Assembly (NCBI RefSeq): GCF_900166635.1
Contig: NZ_LT800497.1
Location: 1,278,303 to 1,342,302, forward strand
Reading direction: 5' to 3'
DNA length: 64,000 nt
From: Oceanobacillus timonensis
GTDB lineage: Bacteria; Bacillota; Bacilli; Bacillales; Amphibacillaceae
Shown here: piece after piece, positions 45,186 through 53,874 of the stretch
Layout: every line of letters starts with the position of its first letter
Position numbering within the stretch: position 1 is the stretch's first letter
Translations under genes and position numbers: made by a program
Notes under the pieces: model-generated
Database searches by the model: none
The model's input: only the letters and a program-made list of their open reading frames with translations
What the model was told of the DNA's origin: nothing

Positions 45186-45315
45186 TTGGATAACATGTTC
45201 AAGCTCTGCCTGTGCTTTGGCACTCGCAGAGAAATAGGAGTCGTCTGTCTTTTTTTAGTTATTATAATGAAGGTATACATGAGGTATATCTTTTTCCTGA
45301 AAGAAGTATGTAAAA

Positions 45316-45345
45316 GGACAGCAGACGATTTGCTGTTCTTTTTTA
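45316..45345 (+). terminator. Intrinsic terminator inside the leader
   Basis: The arms AGGACAGCA (45316-45324) and TGCTGTTCT (45332-45340) form a nine-base stem with one G-T pair, followed by TTTTT. An upstream segment GTCGTCTGTC (45240-45249) can pair with GACAGCAGACGA and would compete with the terminator, as in transcription attenuation. Confidence 0.75.
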
Positions 45346-45438
45346 ATGATGAAATACAGATATAAAGAAAAGTTTTCTATTTCTTTGTGTGGAAAAGCAG
45401 GGCATTCGTTCTAATAATAAAAATAAGGAGAGATTCCT

Positions 45439-45462
45439 ATGCAGATGCTATTGTTCTTTTGA
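45439..45462 (+). CDS. Leader peptide 2, MQMLLFF
   Basis: A seven-codon ORF preceded by AAGGAGAGA at good spacing ends three bases before the first arm of an alternative hairpin set. A ribosome paused on it would cover arm A and free arm B to pair with arm C. The position is what is expected of a sensing ORF; its actual translation is inferred. Confidence 0.55.
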   Translation: MQMLLFF

Positions 45463-45464
45463 TT

Positions 45465-45544
45465 GATACGGGCTTGTTAGAAGAACACACAAGCTCGTAT
45501 CGATACAATGACAGGCTATCGGTACGAGAAAATAAAAATTCTCG
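45465..45544 (+). promoter_or_regulatory. Mutually exclusive hairpins before the ABC-F ribosome-binding site
   Basis: Arm A GATACGGGCTTGT (45465-45477) pairs with arm B ACAAGCTCGTATC (45489-45501). Arm B extended (CTCGTATCGATA, 45494-45505) pairs instead with arm C TATCGGTACGAG (45517-45528). A third small stem CGAGAA/TTCTCG (45525-45544) shares bases with C and touches the GGAGG at 45544-45548. This is a typical three-arm attenuator architecture in which A:B, B:C and C:SD-flanking pairings compete. Confidence 0.72.
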
Positions 45545-45556
45545 GAGGTAGCAAAA

Positions 45557-47008
45557 ATGCAAAACATTCAATTTGAAATAAAAGATGTCGACTTAACGTA
45601 TTTAGATAAAGATATTTTTTCCATTCACCGGTTAGCTGTTCATTTTATGGATCGGATTGGTATCGTTGGACCGAATGGGTCAGGAAAAACAAGCCTGATC
45701 CGTTTGCTTGCAGGGGAATTAGAACCGTCAAAAGGGGAGATTCACCGTCATGCGAGCTTTGCCTATTTAAAACAAATGGAAGTGCCTGAGGATGCGGAAG
45801 TCGATCCAAAGGTTTTAGGCAAACTGCAAGTCCCCGATTTGGAAGAGGGAATAAGCGGCGGCGAGCAGACCAAAATAAAAATCGCGCAGCTCTTGGCGAA
45901 TTATCAGGAAGCATTATTGATTGATGAACCAACCACGCATCTTGATCAACAGGGAATCCGTTATTTACGGAGAGAATTGGAAAATTATTATGGAACACTA
46001 ATTTTGATCAGCCATGATCGCAAACTTTTAGATCAACTTGTCACAACGATTTGGGAAATTCGTGATGGGGAAATCCACATTTATTCTGGTAACTATACGG
46101 ATTATGAAGAACAGAAAGCATTGGAAGAAAGTCAACAGCAGGAAGCACATGAGCAATATCTGAAGGAAAAATCCCGTTTAGAAGCTGCAGCACAGGATAA
46201 AATGCAAAAGGCAGCGAAAATGACAAAAGGTGCGAAAGCAAATGCGCGAAAAAAAGAAGGCGCAGATCGGCGGCTCGCTACAAAGCCTAAAGATGTTTCG
46301 CAAAAAGGGATGCAAAAAAGTGCCAAAGCAATAGAAAGACGGATGGAGCAGTTAGAAAAAGTAGATGCTGTTCAGCATGAACGTCCTATTCAATTTCACC
46401 GGTCCAAGGCACTAGAGTTGCATCATTCCTTTCCTGTAATGGGGAATCAGCTGACGTTAAAGGCTGGTGAGAAGCTGCTTTTAGAAGCTGCCCGTTTTCA
46501 GTTTCCTTTAGGTAAAAAAATCGCAATTACAGGAGCCAATGGTTCTGGAAAAAGTACCTTACTTCAGGCGATTTACAAGCGGAAGGAAGGATTAGAGATT
46601 TCACCAAAAGTGGAATTTGGTTTCTTTGAGCAGCTTGCTTATCAGGAAAAGTCAGATGAAACTGTATTGGCCAGCTTAAGAAAAACAACGGATTATGAGG
46701 AAGGCTTTTTACGCAGTGTGCTCCATTCTATGTATTTCAGGGGAAATGATATTTATAAAAAACTGCGTTATTTAAGCGGTGGTGAGGCTATCCGATTGCA
46801 ACTGTGCAGATTATTTCTTGGTTCCTATCACATCTTGTTACTAGATGAACCGACGAACTTTTTGGATATCCAGACAACGAAAGCATTAGAATCCTTTTTT
46901 AAAGGGTATCCAGGTACGATTATTTTTGTTTCCCACGATGCTGCTTTTATCGAAAATGTGGCAGACCATGTATATGAAATGAAAAATAACCAAATCATCG
47001 AAAAGTAA
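45557..47008 (+). CDS. ABC-F subfamily ATPase, probable ribosome-protection antibiotic resistance protein
   Basis: A 483-residue soluble protein with two ABC cassettes and no membrane domain. Cassette 1 has IVGPNGSGKTSLIRL, ISGGEQTKIKI and ALLIDEPTTHLD; cassette 2 has ITGANGSGKSTLLQA, LSGGEAIRLQL and ILLLDEPTNFLD. The linker between them (residues about 185-270) is long, charged and helical, as in Vga/Vml/Msr-type proteins that displace antibiotics from the ribosome. Housekeeping ABC-F proteins (EttA, Uup) are usually longer. The leader with stalling-type peptide supports drug-inducible expression. Substrate drugs (macrolide, lincosamide, pleuromutilin, streptogramin) cannot be decided. Confidence 0.85.
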   Translation: MQNIQFEIKDVDLTYLDKDIFSIHRLAVHFMDRIGIVGPNGSGKTSLIRLLAGELEPSKGEIHRHASFAYLKQMEVPEDAEVDPKVLGKLQVPDLEEGISGGEQTKIKIAQLLANYQEALLIDEPTTHLDQQGIRYLRRELENYYGTLILISHDRKLLDQLVTTIWEIRDGEIHIYSGNYTDYEEQKALEESQQQEAHEQYLKEKSRLEAAAQDKMQKAAKMTKGAKANARKKEGADRRLATKPKDVSQKGMQKSAKAIERRMEQLEKVDAVQHERPIQFHRSKALELHHSFPVMGNQLTLKAGEKLLLEAARFQFPLGKKIAITGANGSGKSTLLQAIYKRKEGLEISPKVEFGFFEQLAYQEKSDETVLASLRKTTDYEEGFLRSVLHSMYFRGNDIYKKLRYLSGGEAIRLQLCRLFLGSYHILLLDEPTNFLDIQTTKALESFFKGYPGTIIFVSHDAAFIENVADHVYEMKNNQIIEK

Positions 47009-47046
47009 CAAAGAACAGGAGCAGCGCGTTGCTCCTGTTCTTTTGT
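47009..47046 (+). terminator. Terminator after the ABC-F gene
   Basis: The arms AAAGAACAGGAGCA and TGCTCCTGTTCTTT form a 14-base perfect stem with a GCGCGT loop, followed by T residues. Confidence 0.92.
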
Positions 47047-47186
47047 ACGTATACGTGTTGATCATTGAAAATGTGCTTTATCTATAGATAGAATAAATTC
47101 ATACACTTTTCTAGTGGACAAAATACTTCATTATATCAATAATAAAAAAGACAATGAATTTACAGCAAGAAAAGGAGCAAGTCTGT

Positions 47187-47633
47187 ATGAAAAAGATACT
47201 TATCATTACATTCATCATCGCAGCAGGAGTGTTTTTCCTTGTTGGGAAGTTAGAGGGGGATACCAAGCTGTTTGCAGATGAATTACCTGCCAATATGAAT
47301 GAAACAAACGAAATTGAAGAAATAACAATATATGAAGTAAAGCCGTCCGGGAAACCCAAATCGATTTCATTAACGGAAAAAGAGGAAATTGATAAGATTT
47401 TAAAAGCTGGTCAATCACTGAAACTCAAAGAAACCGATGAATTTGTAAATGCTGGATATTTGCTGTTATTCCAAGGTTCTAAGGAAAATTATACAATGAC
47501 AGTCGATAAAGATGGACATATTGATATGAACGGACATGAGGAACATTTTGAAATGAAAGGAGAGAACGAGTTGTTTCAGGCTATCCAAGCGTTTCGAGAT
47601 AAATGGGAAGTATTGGATGAAGAAGAAGTGTAA
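47187..47633 (+). CDS. Exported hypothetical protein
   Basis: A 148-residue protein beginning MKKILIITFIIAAGVFFLVG, a signal peptide or membrane anchor, then an acidic domain (ELPANMNETNEIEEITIYEVKPSG...YTMTVDKDGHIDMNGHEEHFEMKG). ATG 47187 follows AAAGGAG by nine bases; the longer frame from 47154 begins before that site. No cysteine lipobox is present. The gene is alone, with terminators on both sides. Family not recognised. Confidence 0.72.
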   Translation: MKKILIITFIIAAGVFFLVGKLEGDTKLFADELPANMNETNEIEEITIYEVKPSGKPKSISLTEKEEIDKILKAGQSLKLKETDEFVNAGYLLLFQGSKENYTMTVDKDGHIDMNGHEEHFEMKGENELFQAIQAFRDKWEVLDEEEV

Positions 47634-47667
47634 AGAATGTTTGAGAAAATAGCTGCTTTTTTGATAT

Positions 47668-47705
47668 AAAAAAGATTGCATGGTTATCCAGTGTAATCTT
47701 TTTTT
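47668..47705 (+). terminator. Terminator after the exported protein gene
   Basis: AAAAAAGATT and AATCTTTTTT arms (with a GCATGG/CCAGTG inner part) form a stem followed by Ts. Confidence 0.7.
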
Positions 47706-47890
47706 ATGCGTGAAAAAAAGCGAAAATATTGGTGCTGTAAACGGCTTTGTAAGGGTGTATACATCTAGCATGCATGTTGCAGAAATATGCCAAAATTTGT
47801 CGGAAAAAAAGGCAAAAAATTTTAAGCAAAAATATATCTGAAATAAGAAAGATATGATATGATGTATCAGATTCCTAAGGGAGGTTTTAA

Positions 47891-47902
47891 ATGAAATTTT
47901 AG
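47891..47902 (+). CDS. Three-codon upstream ORF (ATG AAA TTT TAG) before the MFS gene
   Basis: AAGGGAGG lies six bases before this ATG, and the mini-ORF ends 17 bases before the MFS start, which has its own AAGGAG. An ideal ribosome-binding site serving a three-codon ORF suggests a translational leader, as is known for some drug-efflux and erm genes. It might also be a relic start. Confidence 0.4.
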   Translation: MKF

Positions 47903-47919
47903 TTAAGGAGAAATGAAGT

Positions 47920-49107
47920 ATGAAAAAACAAAATATGACGCTGTCTATCTTACTGATGAATTTGTTTATTGCATTTTTAGGTATTGGATTAGTTATTCCA
48001 GTTTTACCTACGATTATGAATGAGTTGAATTTGTCTGGATCTGTTGTAGGTTATTTGGTAGCAGCTTTTGCCGTTGCGCAGCTTATTGTTTCACCACTTT
48101 CCGGCAGATGGGTTGATGCGTTTGGACGTAAACGCATGATTGTCACCGGACTTTTGATTTTTAGTTTTAGTGAGTTTCTATTTGGTATCGGAAAGACCGT
48201 AGAAATTTTATTTATCTCACGAATTTTAGGTGGAGTAAGTGCTGCTTTTATTATGCCTGCAGTAACTGCATTTATTGCTGATATAACAACACTTGAGACC
48301 AGACCGAAAGCATTAGGTTATATGTCTGCAGCGATTAACACCGGATTTATTATCGGTCCGGGTGTTGGTGGATTACTGGCAGAAGTGGGACCGAGAATCC
48401 CGTTTTTTGCAGCGGCAGGTTTGGCGCTATTTACAGCTATCTTATCGACAATAACACTGCGTGAACCAGAAAGAAACTATGAGGAACAAGGAGATGCAGA
48501 AGCTCCAAAACCCGGCTTAGGAAGAATCTTTGTTCCTGTATACTTTATCGCGTTTATTGTTATATTTATTACCGCATTTGGTTTATCTTCCTTTGAATCA
48601 TTATTTTCTTTATTTGTGGATCATAAATTTGGATTCGCACCAAAGGATATTGCAATTATTATCACCGGCGGAGCGATTGTTGGTACGATTGCGCAAATTG
48701 CCTTGTTCGGCAAATTGGCAGACAAATGGGGAGAAATTCGTTTGATTCGTTATTGCCTGATTTTCTCTGCCATGCTTGTTATGGCGATGACGGTTGTGGA
48801 AAGTTATGCGATGATTTTATTCGTAACGATTGTTGTTTTTATTGGTTTCGATTTAATCCGGCCTGCTGTTACTTCTTATTTATCGAAAGCAGCAGGAAAT
48901 GAACAAGGTTTTGTAGGTGGAATGAACTCAATGTTTACCAGTATCGGAAATGTTTTTGGACCAATCATCGGCGGGATTTTATTTGATATAAATTTAAATT
49001 ATCCGTACTATTTTGCAGCAATGGTACTCATGGCAGGAATTGCTGTGGCAATGGTTTGGAAAAGTCCCAAAACAGGGGCGGAGCAAGCTGTTGAAGAAAT
49101 GAAATAA
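47920..49107 (+). CDS. MFS drug efflux transporter, Bmr/NorA-like
   Basis: A 395-residue proton-driven exporter with 12 hydrophobic segments. Motif A reads GRWVDAFGRKRMIV between TM2 and TM3, and the exporter-specific motif C reads NTGFIIGPGVGGLLAE in TM5. This places it in the DHA1 group with Bmr, Blt and NorA. Regulation may involve the three-codon leader and an ATCTGA/TCAGAT inverted repeat at about 47836-47872 that could be an operator. The downstream terminator is split by an IS66 element. Confidence 0.87.
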   Translation: MKKQNMTLSILLMNLFIAFLGIGLVIPVLPTIMNELNLSGSVVGYLVAAFAVAQLIVSPLSGRWVDAFGRKRMIVTGLLIFSFSEFLFGIGKTVEILFISRILGGVSAAFIMPAVTAFIADITTLETRPKALGYMSAAINTGFIIGPGVGGLLAEVGPRIPFFAAAGLALFTAILSTITLREPERNYEEQGDAEAPKPGLGRIFVPVYFIAFIVIFITAFGLSSFESLFSLFVDHKFGFAPKDIAIIITGGAIVGTIAQIALFGKLADKWGEIRLIRYCLIFSAMLVMAMTVVESYAMILFVTIVVFIGFDLIRPAVTSYLSKAAGNEQGFVGGMNSMFTSIGNVFGPIIGGILFDINLNYPYYFAAMVLMAGIAVAMVWKSPKTGAEQAVEEMK

Positions 49108-49151
49108 CTGTTGGTAATTAACATGGATAGAAAAATGCACTTGTGAAATGG

Positions 49152-49159
49152 GAATAACC
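49152..49159 (+). repeat. IS66 target-site duplication, left copy
   Basis: GAATAACC directly abuts the left inverted repeat; the same eight bases lie at 51497-51504 after the right repeat. Eight bases is the normal IS66 duplication length. Confidence 0.92.
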
Positions 49160-49245
49160 GTAAGCGGGAAATAATAGACCGCATTCTATTATAACGGAAC
49201 TACCTCTATACTTGGATTTAACAAGTAACAGGAGGTAGTTTTTTC

Positions 49246-49416
49246 ATGAAGGAAAACCCGATTGTTCCCGTAACGATCCCAGCACCATCTTCCTCTACGC
49301 CTGTAAATCCAGTAGCGGAAGTTTCTTGTCATTCTCTACAGCTAACAATCTTTGAAGGTTGTCAGGAATCTTTGGCAGTAGCCTTGATAAAGGAGGTGTG
49401 CCGTCATGCTCGTTGA
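49246..49416 (+). CDS. Short TnpA-position ORF of IS66
   Basis: A 56-residue ORF (MKENPIVPVTIPAPSSSTPV, then SLQLTIFEGCQESLAVALIKEV) starts after GGAGGTAG and overlaps tnpB by 11 bases. The ending resembles the C-terminus of IS66 TnpA accessory proteins, but the N-terminal helix-turn-helix seen in usual TnpA (about 110 residues) is missing. The element may carry a natural internal deletion. Confidence 0.6.
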   Translation: MKENPIVPVTIPAPSSSTPVNPVAEVSCHSLQLTIFEGCQESLAVALIKEVCRHAR

Positions 49417-49762
49417 CTTCTCCCAGATGAAAAATTGTTATTTAGTCTGTGGCTATACAGATCTTCGCAAAGGCATTGATGGTCTGGCTTCCGTAATCAC
49501 CAGTCAATTTCAATTAGATATTTTAGATGAATCTGTTTTCTTATTCTGCGGGAGAAGAACGGATCGATTTAAAGCTCTCTGGTTTGATGGAGAAGGTTTT
49601 TATTTGCTTTATAAGCGATACGATCAGGGAAAGTTAACTTGGCCGCGTTCGCAAACCGACGTTGAAAAACTGACACCAAAACAAATCGAGTGGCTGTTTG
49701 ACGGCTTTTCCATCTATCAAAAACAAAAAATTCAACCTGCCAAATTAGGTGTCCTCACTTAA
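49406..49762 (+). CDS. IS66 Orf2 (TnpB) accessory protein
   Basis: A 118-residue protein with the TnpB signature YLVCGYTDLRKGIDGLASVI near the start and LFCGRRTDRFKALWFDGEGFYLLYKRYDQGKLTWPR in the centre. It is required for IS66 transposition in known elements. AAAGGAGGTG precedes the ATG. Confidence 0.92.
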   Translation: MLVDFSQMKNCYLVCGYTDLRKGIDGLASVITSQFQLDILDESVFLFCGRRTDRFKALWFDGEGFYLLYKRYDQGKLTWPRSQTDVEKLTPKQIEWLFDGFSIYQKQKIQPAKLGVLT

Positions 49763-49859
49763 TCATGGGGGAGAGAAATTGTTTTTTAAATTTTTTCTTC
49801 CCTTTTTGATAAAGTGTGGTACGATAAAAGAAATTATTTGGACACAGGGGGTGAATACG

Positions 49860-51416
49860 TTGACAGAATTGGAAAAGAAGCTGATGAAACAAATCGAACA
49901 TTTGACAATTCAAAATGAAAAACAAGCAAAACAAATTGAACAGCTGATTAACCAGCTGACCAATATGAATCGTCGACTATTTGGAACATCATCCGAAAAG
50001 AATTCTCAAGGTCAACTCTCCTTCTTCGAAGAAGACAATAATCCCCCTTTTAGCGAGGCAGAGCAACCTGCAGACAAAGCCGTTGAAATAGAGACCATCT
50101 CTTATCAGCGAAAAAAATATCAAGGGCAGCGGGCCGATATCACAAGAGACTTGCCTATCGTGGTAGAAGAACACACTCTTCCGTCCGATAGCCAGGTCTG
50201 TTCGTGCTGTGCCAGCCCATTAAAACATCTTGGGAAGCGAGAAGCTCGAACGGAGTTAGAGTTTATCCCAGCTCATTTAGTAAAACATGTACATTATGAA
50301 CATGCTTATGAATGCTTAGCCTGTAAGAAAACCGGTCAGAATCACATTCTCCGACAAAAAGCACCGGAACCAGCCTTAGCTAAAAGTTTAGCTGGACCGA
50401 GCGTGTTAGCCTATAATCTCTATCAAAAGCTGGAGATGAGTATTCCTTATCATCGTCAGGAAAAAGAATGGGCAAGATATGGGTTGAAGGTTTCCCGGAG
50501 AACGTTGGCAAACTGGGCGATTCGAAGTTCCGAAGAATGGCTGGAGCCATTGTACCAACAAATGAGAGAAAAATTACTTCTAGAACCTGTGCTCTCCGCT
50601 GATGAAACGACCTATCAAATTTTACGCCGGGCAGACGAAAAGTCAGCTACAGCCGATGCGAGGATATGGTTATTTCGAACAGCGGAAGCTGCCAAACATC
50701 CCATTATTCTCTACCATTCTTCCGAGACACGCCGGTTTGAAGTAGCAGAAACCTTTCTCAAAGGATTTCAAGGACTTCTTCATTGTGATGGATATTCCGT
50801 CTATCAAAAATTAGAAGATGTGCAACTTCAAACGTGCTGGGCGCATGTTCGGAGAAAGTTTTTAGAGACCAATGATTCAAATGGACAAGGCGCCGTCGGC
50901 GTCCATTACTGTGACCAGCTTTTCAAGCTGGAAAGGCAATGGAAAGATTTATCTCCAGAGGAACGCCTGCAGCAACGCCAGCTGGAAAGCAAGCCGTTAC
51001 TGAAGGAGTTTTGGGGATGGCTGGACGCTCTCGTTACAATGAAAGGTCCTTTACAAAAAGCTGTGGATTATACACAAAAGTTAAGGGATTCCCTTCAACG
51101 CTTTTTAACAGACGGACGCCTTTTCATTAGTAATAATCTCGCAGAACGTTCCATTCGGCCTGTCACCGTCGGACGTAAAAACTGGTATTTTTCAACCAGC
51201 GTAGCTGGAGCTCATGCGAATACCATTGGATACAGTGTTATCCAAACAGCTAAAGAAAATGGAATTGATCCGTTTGAATACTTAACCGTTTTATTTAAGG
51301 AACTTCCCCAGCTTAATATTTTTCAAGACTCGGAACAATGGGAAAACTATTTTCCATGGAGTCCTTATATCCAAGCCAAGGTGAAGCCACTTTCAAAACA
51401 TATAAAACGAGCATAA
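49860..51416 (+). CDS. IS66 transposase (TnpC)
   Basis: A 518-residue DDE transposase. An N-terminal coiled coil (IEHLTIQNEKQAKQIEQLIN) precedes the zinc-binding CSCCASPL...CLACKKTG part. The catalytic domain shows LSADETTYQIL, HCDGYSVYQKLEDVQLQTCWAHVRRKF and FISNNLAERSIRPVTVGRKNW. TTG 49860 follows AGGGGGTG; the longer frame back to 49749 has no site. Frame intact, so the element is probably active. Confidence 0.93.
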   Translation: MTELEKKLMKQIEHLTIQNEKQAKQIEQLINQLTNMNRRLFGTSSEKNSQGQLSFFEEDNNPPFSEAEQPADKAVEIETISYQRKKYQGQRADITRDLPIVVEEHTLPSDSQVCSCCASPLKHLGKREARTELEFIPAHLVKHVHYEHAYECLACKKTGQNHILRQKAPEPALAKSLAGPSVLAYNLYQKLEMSIPYHRQEKEWARYGLKVSRRTLANWAIRSSEEWLEPLYQQMREKLLLEPVLSADETTYQILRRADEKSATADARIWLFRTAEAAKHPIILYHSSETRRFEVAETFLKGFQGLLHCDGYSVYQKLEDVQLQTCWAHVRRKFLETNDSNGQGAVGVHYCDQLFKLERQWKDLSPEERLQQRQLESKPLLKEFWGWLDALVTMKGPLQKAVDYTQKLRDSLQRFLTDGRLFISNNLAERSIRPVTVGRKNWYFSTSVAGAHANTIGYSVIQTAKENGIDPFEYLTVLFKELPQLNIFQDSEQWENYFPWSPYIQAKVKPLSKHIKRA

Positions 51417-51562
51417 TAGCCCTAATGGAGCTTCTTTACAAAAAGTTTACTCCTTTCAGGGCTATTTGTCATGGCGTCATATTATTTCCCGCTTACGAAT
51501 AACCCAAATGACAAGTGCATTTTTTTGCTTTTAAACGTTAGCATATTCTTTTGGAAGACATT

Positions 51563-53140
51563 TTATTTATCTGTATCTGAATGTTCAATGGTGATAGATT
51601 TTGGTTTTCTGGCATCCCGCTGTTTGTTCAAATCTTCTGTGGAAGCCCGCATAAACGACCATGCCAGCAGAATCATGATAAAGATAACCGGGAAGCCGGC
51701 AACAATACTGGCGGTCTGTAATGTTTCCAACCCGCCGATAAACATTAACGCCATTGGTAAAATCATTAACACAAACGCCCAGAAAATACGATGCCAACGC
51801 ATTGGTTCGCCGCCAACAAGTCTTTTTTGAGCAACGGCTGCCAGAATATAGGAAGCCGAATCAAAAGTAGTCGCCAGGAAGATAATAGCGAGTATCGTAA
51901 AGACTGGAATAACGAACCATGAAATCGGCAGCTGATCCAAAATAGCAATAATCGCAGCCGGAGCTCCGTACTCATTCATAAAGCCGATTACATCGAAGCC
52001 GCCGGAAAGTTGCAGATAAAGACCATAGTTCCCTAAAATTCCAAAGAATAGTACACAACCGAGTGTCCCGTAAATCAATGTTCCAAGCACCATTTCTTTG
52101 ATTGTTCTTCCGCGTGAAATTCTCGCTACAAACAGCCCTACGAACGGCGCGTAAACAACCCACCATGCCCAGTAGAAAACGGTCCAGGATTCCGGGAAGC
52201 CCGTTTCTTCATGTCCGGGAATAGACGCAAGCGGTTCGAGCCAGGTCGCCATCGAGAAAATATTGTTAACAATCCGACCGATACTTGTAAAGGTCATTTC
52301 GCTGATAAATAAAGTTGGGCCAAAAATAAACACAAACCCTAAGATAAATAGTACAAGCCATATATTTAAATCACTCAGTACTTTAATCCCTTTTTGAATA
52401 CCGGAGTAAGAACTTACTGCAAAGATGGCTGTACAAATCAGCATAATAACAGCCTGCATTACCAGAGATACAGGAATTCCGGTGATATGATTAATCCCTT
52501 CCGCAATCATTGGTGTTCCTAATGCCAAGGTGGTTCCTGCTCCGCCGAGTAAACCGAAAATAAATAATACATCAATAATCGTACCAAGCGGCCCGTCAGC
52601 ATATTTTCCAATTACCGGTCTGGAGGCTTCACTAATTTTGAGGACGGGTTTTTTTCGAACATAATAAAAGTAGGCAATTGGCAATGCGGGTAATGTATAT
52701 AAAGCCCATGCTACTGGTCCCCAGTGAAACATTCCATAACTCGCAGCCCAGTTGATGGCTTCTTCCGATTCAGGAGTGATTCCAAATGGCGGTCCCTCAT
52801 AATAATACGCCCATTCAATCATCCCCCAGTATAGTATACTAGAGCCGATGCCTGCGGAGAAAAGCATAGCCGCCCATGAAAATGTTCCAAATTCTTTTTT
52901 TGTATTTCTCTCCCCAAGTTTTATATTTCCATTTTTACTGAAAGACACATATAGTAAAAATATGAGGACACCAAGCCCCAATAATAAGTATAAAATTCCG
53001 AAATTTCCTGTAACAAATTCATTCGCCTGATTAATAACAGACGCACCTGCTTCCGGAAACAGAATTAATGGAATAACGACACTGAGTAAAAGTACTAACG
53101 CCAATATAAAAGTTGGCCAGTCAATTAAACGTTTATTCAT
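51563..53140 (-). CDS. BCCT family betaine/carnitine/choline transporter, OpuD-like
   Basis: A 525-residue sodium- or proton-coupled transporter with 12 membrane segments that takes up glycine betaine or a related trimethylammonium osmolyte. The aromatic substrate box is in TM8 (SWTVFYWAWWVVYAPFVGLFVARISRGRTIKE), and YWGMIEWAYYYEGPPFG lies in the early part. The short charged C-terminal tail (KQRDARKPKSITIEHSDTDK) could sense osmotic stress, as in related carriers. AAGGAGAT precedes the ATG. Substrate choice among betaine, choline and carnitine is not resolved. Confidence 0.92.
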   Translation of the reverse strand: MNKRLIDWPTFILALVLLLSVVIPLILFPEAGASVINQANEFVTGNFGILYLLLGLGVLIFLLYVSFSKNGNIKLGERNTKKEFGTFSWAAMLFSAGIGSSILYWGMIEWAYYYEGPPFGITPESEEAINWAASYGMFHWGPVAWALYTLPALPIAYFYYVRKKPVLKISEASRPVIGKYADGPLGTIIDVLFIFGLLGGAGTTLALGTPMIAEGINHITGIPVSLVMQAVIMLICTAIFAVSSYSGIQKGIKVLSDLNIWLVLFILGFVFIFGPTLFISEMTFTSIGRIVNNIFSMATWLEPLASIPGHEETGFPESWTVFYWAWWVVYAPFVGLFVARISRGRTIKEMVLGTLIYGTLGCVLFFGILGNYGLYLQLSGGFDVIGFMNEYGAPAAIIAILDQLPISWFVIPVFTILAIIFLATTFDSASYILAAVAQKRLVGGEPMRWHRIFWAFVLMILPMALMFIGGLETLQTASIVAGFPVIFIMILLAWSFMRASTEDLNKQRDARKPKSITIEHSDTDK

Positions 53141-53874
53141 TTTTTCATCTCCTTATCTATGTTGAACCCTTCTTTGTTGTTTTGAAAACGATTTATAAAG
53201 TGCTTGATAAAAAATTTGGTCATATATTTAAAATGTTTCCCTATTTATCACTTTACAAACATGTTTGAAAGGCTGATGAGGCCTTTTATTCCACGCAAAG
53301 CAAAAGTAAAAAGAAAAACGAATGGCGCGTTTTTCCAATGTAAGGGAGTTATTCAAGAGCAGGAACATGGCACATCTTAGAACCAAAGCAGGATAATCGC
53401 TTGTTTTGTACGGATTAGACAGCGAATCATGAAAGATACTGTCTGATGCATGGGTCATATTTTGCGGAGAACCGGTCGACAAGAAATGATAAAGTTTATA
53501 CTAACATATTAAAGAATAATATCAAGTTTAGTAAAAGACCTATTTTATTATTACTCAACTTTCATACCTGAGAATAAGCGTATAAACCTTGCTGTTCCAG
53601 GATGAATATGATTGCTATTATCAAGCTAGCTTTTGGTTAAATCGTCCTTCTATTTTTTTAAAGGATAGGCTGTATAGCTCCGCTCCGGCCAACCACTCCG
53701 CTTTCCATGGGGACGGCTTCAGCTAACTTGAAAAGAAAAGCTTTTTTTTAATGGATTTTCCCTGCTCGTAATGATAATCTGTAACCAAATAAATGTAAAC
53801 GCCGTTGTATTCCAGCTCGTCATCAACTGGTTCCATGATGCAGGAAAGGGATACATAGGAGAGGGAGTGCAAAA
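53141..53874. other. Long gap with one repeat-like word
   Basis: No supported gene. At about 53680-53725 the words GCTCCGCTCCGGCCAACCAC, CCGCTTTCC and GGCTTCAGC resemble a short G+C-rich dispersed repeat that I have seen scattered between genes in Bacillaceae. The minus-strand frames at 53228-53482 and 53719-53946 have no ribosome-binding sites. Confidence 0.4.

Larger units (their letters stand above)
49160..51496 (+). mobile_element. IS66-family insertion sequence
   Basis: A 2337-bp element bounded by perfect 17-bp inverted repeats GTAAGCGGGAAATAATA (49160-49176) and its complement (51480-51496), flanked by an 8-bp duplication. It carries a shortened TnpA-like ORF, TnpB (Orf2) and TnpC (transposase). 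Perfect ends and duplication point to a recent insertion. Confidence 0.95.
49135..51520. terminator. Bidirectional terminator with an IS66 element in its loop
   Basis: The left arm ATGCACTTGT (49135-49144) and right arm ACAAGTGCAT (51511-51520) are perfect complements, with AAAA before and TTTTTTT after. With the IS and one copy of its target duplication removed, they lie about 21 bases apart as a hairpin between the convergent MFS and BCCT genes. The insertion separates the arms by about 2.4 kb and probably abolishes or alters termination. Confidence 0.85.

Noticed and set aside
45195-45365. A roughly 55-codon ORF starting MFKLCLCFGTRR within the ABC-F leader
   Set aside because: Weak ribosome-binding site and it runs straight through the terminator hairpin; composition reflects the structured RNA.
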